Assembly: GCF_902826915.1 (NCBI RefSeq)
Contig: NZ_CADEGP010000004.1
Coordinates: forward strand, 1-64,000
Origin: an uncultured Nitrosomonas sp.
Lineage (GTDB): Bacteria; Pseudomonadota; Gammaproteobacteria; Burkholderiales; Nitrosomonadaceae
Direction of reading: 5' to 3'
DNA: 64,000 nt
The notes under the pieces: generated by a model
Databases searched by the model: none
What the model saw: only the letters and a program-made list of their open reading frames with translations
Told to the model about the DNA's origin: nothing
Shown: one piece after another, positions 19,881 through 26,184 of the stretch
Layout: each line of letters begins with the position of its first letter
Numbering within the stretch: the first letter of the stretch is position 1
Translations under genes and position numbers: made by a program

Positions 19881-20006
19881 ATGAATACACGAAACACACA
19901 CCATAATGAAATTATAAATGTGATTCATCATTTTGAGGAAAATGAAAAACTCAAGTATCCATTTAACCAAGTAGAGAACTTTATACACGTTAATGAGTCG
20001 CATTAA
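19881..20006 (+). CDS. Possible small protein (41 aa)
   Basis: ATG 19881 is preceded by AAGGAA (19868-19873). The product MNTRNTHHNEIINVIHHFEE continues to a TAA at 20004. It is polar, His-rich (six His in 41) and without a membrane segment. The ribosome site, the ordinary residue mix and the position 47 bp ahead of the CBS-domain gene on the same strand favour a real short gene, but no homology is recognised. Confidence 0.35.
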   Translation: MNTRNTHHNEIINVIHHFEENEKLKYPFNQVENFIHVNESH

Positions 20007-20053
20007 TTGATTCATACAGCTGTCTTATTCAGATAACAAGAAAGGGGCATCAA

Positions 20054-20503
20054 ATGACTATCGGTGAAATTTGTAATCGCGAAGTAGTTGTAATTCAACA
20101 GGATGAAACCGTTCAAGAAGCTGCCAAACTGATGCGTCAGTTTCATGTGGGTGCCGTCATCGTCATCGACAAACCCAATGGCCGCGCAGTACCAATAGGG
20201 ATAGTCACGGATCGTGATTTGATTGTCGAAGTTATGGCAACAGAATTGGACGAAACAGTAATTACAGTGGGCGATATTATGGCGCCGGATATATTTACCA
20301 TAAAAGAAAACACCGAAGCACATGAAGCGATCGAATTAATGCGCCGCAAAACTATCCGGCGTCTGCCAGTAGTCGATGATGCCGGCGAATTGATTGGAAT
20401 TCTAACGCTGGATGACGCCCTACAATGGTTGTCCGAATCAATGCTTGATCTTGCCAAGCTAGTCAAATACGAGCAGAAAAAAGAAATTCGGCATCGCCCC
20501 TAG
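20054..20503 (+). CDS. Two-CBS-domain protein
   Basis: 149 residues made almost wholly of a CBS pair: first CBS about residues 5-60 (VQEAAKLMRQFHVGAVIVID, then GIVTDRDL), second about 70-130 (AHEAIELMRRKTIRRLPVVD, then GILTLDDAL). AAAGGGG precedes the ATG. Family knowledge: CBS pairs bind adenosine nucleotides and sense energy state. There is no fused effector domain, so it must act on a partner or bind ligand by itself. A 7-bp stem (20518-20524 with 20530-20536) follows the stop, without a T-run. Confidence 0.9.
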   Translation: MTIGEICNREVVVIQQDETVQEAAKLMRQFHVGAVIVIDKPNGRAVPIGIVTDRDLIVEVMATELDETVITVGDIMAPDIFTIKENTEAHEAIELMRRKTIRRLPVVDDAGELIGILTLDDALQWLSESMLDLAKLVKYEQKKEIRHRP

Positions 20504-20557
20504 TGAATTAGGGATATCAAACAATTGGGTTGTTTGGCATGATTCTAACAAGCCTCC

Positions 20558-20585
20558 TCAAGTTTCCGGCCAAACGCGCCGAGAG
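20558..20585 (+). promoter_or_regulatory. FliA (sigma-28)-like promoter
   Basis: TCAAG (20558-20562), exactly 15 nt, then GCCGAGAG (20578-20585). This matches the -35 TCAAG/TAAAG and -10 GCCGATAA pattern of flagellar class III promoters with only the -10 core slightly off. The next gene downstream is the 117-aa protein at 20734. flhDC lies 3 kb away. Confidence 0.5.
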
Positions 20586-20588
20586 AGG

Positions 20589-20605
20589 AGCGACAATTTG
20601 TCACA
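20589..20605. promoter_or_regulatory. Palindromic operator-like site
   Basis: AGCGACAATTTGTCACA, an imperfect inverted repeat starting 4 nt after the FliA-like -10, i.e. over the expected transcription start. The 19-mer GCGACAATTTGTCACATTG (20590-20608) recurs exactly at 31383-31401, and a perfect palindrome of the same type lies at 31302-31318. Confidence 0.5.
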
Positions 20606-20733
20606 TTGTAATTTTATTGCATTTAAGATAGATTGAAACTGTAATTGCATAAAGTAAGATTGTATCTTGTTATATTCCTGTCATATATCTTTGCTATCCT
20701 GGATATTATCACCTTATACAAGGAGTAACCCAG

Positions 20734-21087
20734 ATGAAACAACTCCCAACTGTAATTGAACTTGATATTAATCATCAGGTTAATCTACGCAAAAATAACT
20801 ATCCATTTTATGAAGCAGCCCAGCTAAGGCGTGCAAAAATGCATGCGGCGGGTCTCATTGAGGCGTTGGATAGCGATAAACTGTTGACGCCTTCTCTGCA
20901 TCAATTACTGGAAGCAAGTCTCATTCTGGAAACAACCGATACCCGGATTCTTGCGGCTTACTTAAAAAGATCGCCAGCTATTATCCGTAGCGAATTCCAG
21001 AAGATATGTGCTACGTTAGGAATATACGAGGGAATCCCAAAAGATCTCCAGAAACGACCTGCATCGATGATTAAGGAATCTGCCTAA
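20734..21087 (+). CDS. Unknown small protein with an HTH-like C-terminus (117 aa)
   Basis: Preceded by AAGGAG about 8 nt before the ATG. No signal peptide or membrane helix. The segment ILAAYLKRSPAIIRSEFQKI, followed by CATLGI, has the spacing of a LuxR-type helix-turn-helix (L..S...V..H...I..KL.I), but the match is loose. Its leader of about 130 nt carries a FliA-like promoter and a palindromic site. Inference: a motility-linked regulatory or accessory protein. I do not recognise the family. Confidence 0.65.
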   Translation: MKQLPTVIELDINHQVNLRKNNYPFYEAAQLRRAKMHAAGLIEALDSDKLLTPSLHQLLEASLILETTDTRILAAYLKRSPAIIRSEFQKICATLGIYEGIPKDLQKRPASMIKESA

Positions 21088-21239
21088 ATAAGTCAAACAA
21101 AGAATTTCAGGCGATTAGCAATAGTTACCTTAACGCTAGTAGCATTGAACTGCCAGCGTGTGATGCATCAAATAATGTGGTGCAACCGCTGTTCTTGTTT
21201 GCCTGAAAATTCATTCGGAACGACTGGCAATTAACGCAG

Positions 21240-22337
21240 TCATACTGTTTCTCCAATTCTGACCGGAATACGCTGCCTACCGAATTGACCGACAGATTGA
21301 CCATAATGACCTGCAATTGTAGCACCGCAACTTGTGCAACGTCCGTCCGCAGTTAAATGATATTGCTTAATTTCATACCAATCACGCACGATTAATTCAC
21401 TATCGCAGGATGGGCAAAAAGTGGAATCGCCCTCGGTATAATGCACATTGCCGGTATACACATAGTTTAAGCCGGCATTCAGCGCAATATTGCGTGCCCT
21501 GACTACGGTTTCAGTCGGTGTTTGCGGTATGTCGACCAATTTGTAATCCGGATGAAACACACTAAAATGCAGCGGCACATCGGCCCCCAGTTCTTTAAAG
21601 ATCCACTCACTCATCGCGCTGATTTCCTGATTTGAATCATTTAAACCAGGAATCAACAAGGTCGTCAACTCAAGCCATACATCGGTTTCATGCCGCAGGT
21701 ATTTTAGTGTGTCTAATACCGGTTGCAGATGTGATCCGGTTTGCCTGACATAGAATTCTTCGGTAAATGCCTTAAGATCAACATTGGCAGCATCCATTTT
21801 TGCAAAGAAATCCCGGCGCGATTGCGCATGAATATACCCCGCGGTCACTGCAACTGTTTTGACACCCACAGCGTGACAGGCATCTGCTACATCCATCGCA
21901 TATTCGGCAAAAATCACCGGATCGTTGTATGTAAATGCAACACTTTTGCAACCATATTGCTGTGCGCAGCGTGCAATAGCTTCCGGATTGGCCTGGTCGA
22001 GCAATTTATCAAAGCTGCGTGATTTGGAAATATCCCAGTTCTGACAAAACTTGCAGGCGAGATTACAACCTGCCGTACCAAAGGATAAAATACTGCTGCC
22101 CGGATAAAATTGATTTAACGGTTTTTTTTCAATGGGGTCAACACAAAAACCGGATGAGCGCCCATATGTCGTCAACACCATGGCAGTACCGGCACGCCCG
22201 CGCACAAAGCACGCGCCACGTTGCCCATCATGCAGCTTGCAATCACGCAGACATAAATCGCACTGAATCCGGCCATCGTCAAGAAAATGCCAATATTTGG
22301 CTGGATGTTGTTGCGTGGCACTAATTGGTTCATCCAT
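21240..22337 (-). CDS. amrS: AmmeMemoRadiSam system radical SAM enzyme
   Basis: 365 residues. Radical SAM core with C91xxxC95xxC98 (GCNLACKFCQNW) for the 4Fe-4S cluster. Extra cysteines at the N-terminus (C26, C29, C33, C43) and two CxxC pairs near the C-terminus (CPSC, CTSC) suggest further metal sites. AGGAG precedes ATG 22337 by 7 nt and overlaps the end of amrA by 8 bp. Family knowledge: this enzyme class co-occurs with Memo and AMMECR1 homologues across bacteria and archaea; the modified substrate is not established. Confidence 0.93.
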   Translation of the reverse strand: MDEPISATQQHPAKYWHFLDDGRIQCDLCLRDCKLHDGQRGACFVRGRAGTAMVLTTYGRSSGFCVDPIEKKPLNQFYPGSSILSFGTAGCNLACKFCQNWDISKSRSFDKLLDQANPEAIARCAQQYGCKSVAFTYNDPVIFAEYAMDVADACHAVGVKTVAVTAGYIHAQSRRDFFAKMDAANVDLKAFTEEFYVRQTGSHLQPVLDTLKYLRHETDVWLELTTLLIPGLNDSNQEISAMSEWIFKELGADVPLHFSVFHPDYKLVDIPQTPTETVVRARNIALNAGLNYVYTGNVHYTEGDSTFCPSCDSELIVRDWYEIKQYHLTADGRCTSCGATIAGHYGQSVGQFGRQRIPVRIGETV

Positions 22338-22920
22338 GTGTGCACTCCTTGGAACCCTCTATTTCCCGCCATTTGCTAACGGTATATCGAGATAACTGGA
22401 TCTCTTCAGACCAAAAATCCTCAGATAATCGAGCTTTCAATTTTAACTTGGCGAGAAATTGTTGGGGTTGAGGCAAGCTCTCCCATACCTGGGGCAAAAA
22501 CGTACTACGATGAGACCCACAATTGAACACGATACCGTCAATATTCGGACGCAATTGTGCCAGTGCATCGGTTTCACTGGTAAAATCCAGTGGTTGCAAT
22601 TGTGATAGCAACGAAACTTCGACCGCTATCGTATCGAGTTCATCCTCCACCAGCGGCAAAAAACGAGGATCGTACAATGCAGCCAGGATGGCATTATTGC
22701 TGACATCTTCAAGCAATGGATCACACGCTTGCAGAGAACCGATACAGCCTCGTAATTCACTACATTGGGTTAAAGTGACAAATGTTGCTCCCGGCTTGCG
22801 AAGCCAAGACATATTTTCCTCCACTGCCACCGCTGTGCAGGGAACATGCAAAGCGCGAGTAATAGCTGCACGTGCAATTTGTAGCAAAATCTTCCCTTGC
22901 TGATTGTTATCAAGCGACAT
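22330..22920 (-). CDS. amrA: AmmeMemoRadiSam system protein A (AMMECR1 family)
   Basis: 196 residues from ATG 22920. GGGAGG stands 7 nt before this ATG; an upstream frame to 22974 would run well into amrB. Signature segments: FVTLTQCSELRGCIGSLQA (the conserved LRGCIG), AILAALYDPRFLPL, EVSLLSQLQPLDF, and FLPQVWESLPQPQQFLAKL. The human homologue AMMECR1 carries the same LRGCIG motif; biochemical role unknown. Overlaps amrB by 11 bp and amrS by 8 bp, so all three are tightly coupled. Confidence 0.93.
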   Translation of the reverse strand: MSLDNNQQGKILLQIARAAITRALHVPCTAVAVEENMSWLRKPGATFVTLTQCSELRGCIGSLQACDPLLEDVSNNAILAALYDPRFLPLVEDELDTIAVEVSLLSQLQPLDFTSETDALAQLRPNIDGIVFNCGSHRSTFLPQVWESLPQPQQFLAKLKLKARLSEDFWSEEIQLSRYTVSKWREIEGSKECTHG

Positions 22921-23716
22921 GAGCATACCTCCCTTGGTCAAATGCAATAGCTGCGTAACCGACGACCTGATCACGCGCTCCCGCAGTGTCTCCGGAATTC
23001 CTCAAATCCAACAAATGCGGCATCAATTGGTGTTTCTGTGCAGAAATAATAAAACCATTGATCGCTACGCTTCCACAGGCATGATCTGGTGCAATCGGTT
23101 GCTGTAATTGCAATATTGATTGCACCGTTTGATAGTCGATATGCTGTGCAGTTGCGTAAGGTAAGTAATGTGACAAGTCAGAGCTGATCACGATCAACGT
23201 TTCTTCACCACCCCACAGATAATCTAATACTTCGGCAACTTCTACGGCTGAAGCCATACCCACCGCCAATGGCAGTAAGGTAAACTCATCGAGTATACTT
23301 TGTAAGAACGGGAGTTGTACTTCAAGGGAATGTTCCAGTACATGCGCAGCTTTGCTGACACTCACTTGCGGCAAATGATTGATTAAATTGACCCAATGCG
23401 TATCCACTTCTACGCTGCCCAGCGGTGTAGTAAAAACATCCACACCTGGCAAAGCCAGGCCATATATAGCGACTCGATGCACGGGTCCTAACAATACAAC
23501 ACGCTGAATATTTGCGGCGACCGCACGTAAAGTAGCATAAGCCGTTGCCGCGATAGCACCTGAATACTGATATCCGGCGTGCGGAACGATTAATGCTTTT
23601 GGCTTGAAATCATGTCCGTCCGCTTTCGCAAGTAAAGATTTCACATTCAGCCTTAACTGCTGTGCATCTGCAGGGTAAAACAAACTGGCGACTGCGGGGG
23701 AGCGAATAGTGGTCAT
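22910..23716 (-). CDS. amrB: AmmeMemoRadiSam system protein B (MEMO1 family)
   Basis: 268 residues, first gene of the operon. ALIVPHAGYQYSGAIAATAY and VLLGPVHRV are the MEMO1/dioxygenase-like signature, followed by EHSLEVQLPFLQ and VISSDLSHYLPY, which hold the metal-site His/Glu residues shared with extradiol dioxygenase LigB. In other organisms MEMO binds Fe or Cu. The upstream 190-bp gap has no gene and must carry the operon promoter. Confidence 0.93.
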   Translation of the reverse strand: MTTIRSPAVASLFYPADAQQLRLNVKSLLAKADGHDFKPKALIVPHAGYQYSGAIAATAYATLRAVAANIQRVVLLGPVHRVAIYGLALPGVDVFTTPLGSVEVDTHWVNLINHLPQVSVSKAAHVLEHSLEVQLPFLQSILDEFTLLPLAVGMASAVEVAEVLDYLWGGEETLIVISSDLSHYLPYATAQHIDYQTVQSILQLQQPIAPDHACGSVAINGFIISAQKHQLMPHLLDLRNSGDTAGARDQVVGYAAIAFDQGRYAHVA

Positions 23717-23907
23717 GATGCATTCTCTTATTGATTCACGATATCCCTATCAGACATGAAGCCAAGAAATAAATTGCAACTATCCAACTAATTCATAATT
23801 AATTATTCTATTAAATTCTTATTAAAATCATTAGGTTGCTATCATATTTACAGAAAAACAATCCGTTACTGAACGATGTAATTTTAACGCTTGAACGTAA
23901 TACCCGA

Positions 23908-25146
23908 TTACCACCCGTCCTGATATATAGCCATAAGATTAGTCGCATTATCAATGAGTCTGGCAATGCTATGCCGGCCAAACCTCAAATCTTCCAAATC
24001 GACATTACGATCAGGTAAAATTTCCAGCAAATCAAAATTAAATTGAATCAGTGGGGTTACATGATGAGAATCTAAATATATCTTTCCAGTTTTATCGGTA
24101 TTAGAAACCGGGTCATGAATATCGGAAATCACATAAATTAATTCTCGCAGCTGCTCGTTGGTAAGCGAAATAGTATATGTATCAAAAAAATGATCTGGAA
24201 CGGGCGAAGAATTAAATGCAAATGTTTCCAATCCCAGAACAGCACCAATCGCTTGTGCTAGTCCACCCCCTAAAGAATGCCCTGCCACTGTAATTTTCTC
24301 ATCGGGATGTTGAATGAGTACATCCTGAGCAAATCTAAAGGCATCTTTAAATTGGTCGCTGACCGTACCCGTGCCGATGGCTGCATCCGCTATGGTATCC
24401 CGTGCAGTATCTTCCAGCTCCTTAAATGAACAAGGGAAATCGCAAGTTTCAGTACCGCGATATACCAGGGCTAATTCTTCGGTTTCGCGGTTTCTATAAA
24501 CACCTGCATCCATTCCTGAGTTTGTTCCAGTGGACCTAATCAATTCCCAGGAACCTACCTCAACGTTATCAAAATCATAGATTGCATTCGCAAGTTGCGC
24601 ATAGGGAATAGATCGTATCAGCAAGTCAACCGCACGCCGTTCTTCAGGAAACAACATGCCATAGGGTTTCCAAGTGACATTGGGCACATAATCGGGATTG
24701 TTGTACAGCGCGACCGAATTCAGTTCAAACACTGACACGGCATCCACTGTCGCATCATCCGCATCGGTCACCCAGGTTAAATTAACCGTATAGCGCTCGG
24801 TTCCATAAAGCATCGGAACATCAACTTTAGGTAAGGTCAACACGCCATTGAGAAAAGAGAATTTTGGGCTATGCATATCGAAAGCATCATCCAATTCTGC
24901 GCTCAACAATAAAAATCGGTTCGGATTATCTGCACCCAACCACTGTAACGATGCTTTATATAATTGATCGCCCAATGAATCGGTCACGATGATTTTTTGT
25001 AAACACACTAACCCATTGGATTCAATAACCGTAACGGGTGCTGTCAGATTGGCGCATTCTTCCGGTTGCGCTGTGACTGTAGATACAGAAAAAACCAGCG
25101 CAGCAACACTGATCAATTTGGCTAAATTAAAATACCTTGTTTTCAT
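23908..25146 (-). CDS. Exported lipase-like protein (class 3 lipase fold)
   Basis: 412 residues from ATG 25146, giving signal peptide MKTRYFNLAKLISVAALVFS with cleavage near VTA|QPE; a start four residues earlier is also possible. N-terminal beta-rich region (about 25-170), then an alpha/beta hydrolase of the lipase 3 kind: LVYRGTETCDF (oxyanion side), nucleophile motif VAGHSLGGGLAQA, and a later Asp/His region (SDIHDP, DSHHVTP). Predicted to hydrolyse an ester or lipid in the periplasm or outside the cell. Last gene of the ApbE/DUF3570 run, 86 bp after apbE. Confidence 0.8.
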   Translation of the reverse strand: MKTRYFNLAKLISVAALVFSVSTVTAQPEECANLTAPVTVIESNGLVCLQKIIVTDSLGDQLYKASLQWLGADNPNRFLLLSAELDDAFDMHSPKFSFLNGVLTLPKVDVPMLYGTERYTVNLTWVTDADDATVDAVSVFELNSVALYNNPDYVPNVTWKPYGMLFPEERRAVDLLIRSIPYAQLANAIYDFDNVEVGSWELIRSTGTNSGMDAGVYRNRETEELALVYRGTETCDFPCSFKELEDTARDTIADAAIGTGTVSDQFKDAFRFAQDVLIQHPDEKITVAGHSLGGGLAQAIGAVLGLETFAFNSSPVPDHFFDTYTISLTNEQLRELIYVISDIHDPVSNTDKTGKIYLDSHHVTPLIQFNFDLLEILPDRNVDLEDLRFGRHSIARLIDNATNLMAIYQDGW

Positions 25147-25232
25147 AAAATGACTCATTGATAAATTTGATCAAATCCTAGCAGTTTAATCATTTTTTAG
25201 AAAATAGGTAGAGCCAAATCATATTTTTCTGC

Positions 25233-26141
25233 TTACGCCATCAACGACCCCCCGGATTCCCCATTCACATTTACCCACAGGTGTGGCAAGCCTAAAGTAT
25301 TGAGCCATTCGGCTCCATCCTCTCCTTTCAGCATGCCAATGGTCGACGCACTGCCGGCAACCACACAGAATTCACCCAGCACGCTGACCGCCGCCATAAA
25401 ATGCACCGGCCAACCGGTTTTTGGGTTAAGCACGTGACCATACCGAGTACCGTTCAGCGTAATGCACCGCTCATAATCCCCGCTACTGGCCAATGCTCCA
25501 GAGTGCAATAACAGTGTTTGCAATACACCTTCCGGATTACGTGGATGGCGGATAGCTACACGCCAAGGGCTGCCATCTTGGTGCGGACCGATAACTCTGA
25601 TATCGCCCCCCAGATTGATCAGTCCATGATGAATATCGGCATCCCAGCATAGCGCAGCAGCGCGATCGACAGCGTATTCCTTGACCACACCGCCAAAATC
25701 AATTTCCATGCCCACAGCAGTGAATCGCAGAACTGGACGCTGCCAGTCAATTTTTTGCCAACCGATTTTATTCAGAAGGGATTGAATAATTTTTGCATCA
25801 GGTATATTTCCCGATTTAAAATTCCAGGCGCGACGCAGAATTCCGGAGGTGATATCAAACAAGCCATCGCTTTGCTGATAACATGTGTCAGCATAATCGA
25901 GCAATCCGGCAGTTTCATCATCCACGCGAATGTGACCACCCTGTGCTGCGACGCGGTTTATATCGGATAAAAAACTGTCTGTTCGATAACGAGAATATTT
26001 TGTTTCCAGACGATGTACATCGTCCATGATCAATTTGGCAACGCGCTTACTCTTTTCTTCATGACTGGCATAAAGCTGAATCGAGCAAGGCGATCCCATT
26101 GCGCTAAAATCATAGTGATAGTACTTCAATTGCGCCATCAC
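25233..26141 (-). CDS. apbE: FAD:protein FMN transferase, ApbE family
   Basis: 302 residues. Covalently attaches FMN from FAD to Thr/Ser in DxxSGAT-type motifs of exported proteins. Recognised by AMGSPCSIQLY, DGLFDITSGIL, DFGGVVKEYAVDRAA, LINLGGDIRVIG and YGHVLNPKTGWPV. Odd: the C-terminal motif that usually reads (T)ADALAT, whose Asp binds Mg2+ in studied ApbE proteins, reads AGSAST at residues 262-267, keeping the Thr but not the Asp. No clear signal peptide or lipobox. 43 bp after the DUF3570 gene, which carries a fitting target motif. Confidence 0.92.
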   Translation of the reverse strand: MMAQLKYYHYDFSAMGSPCSIQLYASHEEKSKRVAKLIMDDVHRLETKYSRYRTDSFLSDINRVAAQGGHIRVDDETAGLLDYADTCYQQSDGLFDITSGILRRAWNFKSGNIPDAKIIQSLLNKIGWQKIDWQRPVLRFTAVGMEIDFGGVVKEYAVDRAAALCWDADIHHGLINLGGDIRVIGPHQDGSPWRVAIRHPRNPEGVLQTLLLHSGALASSGDYERCITLNGTRYGHVLNPKTGWPVHFMAAVSVLGEFCVVAGSASTIGMLKGEDGAEWLNTLGLPHLWVNVNGESGGSLMA

Positions 26142-26184
26142 AAATCACACGCCAATGAATTATTATTTGAATGACTCAACTCGT

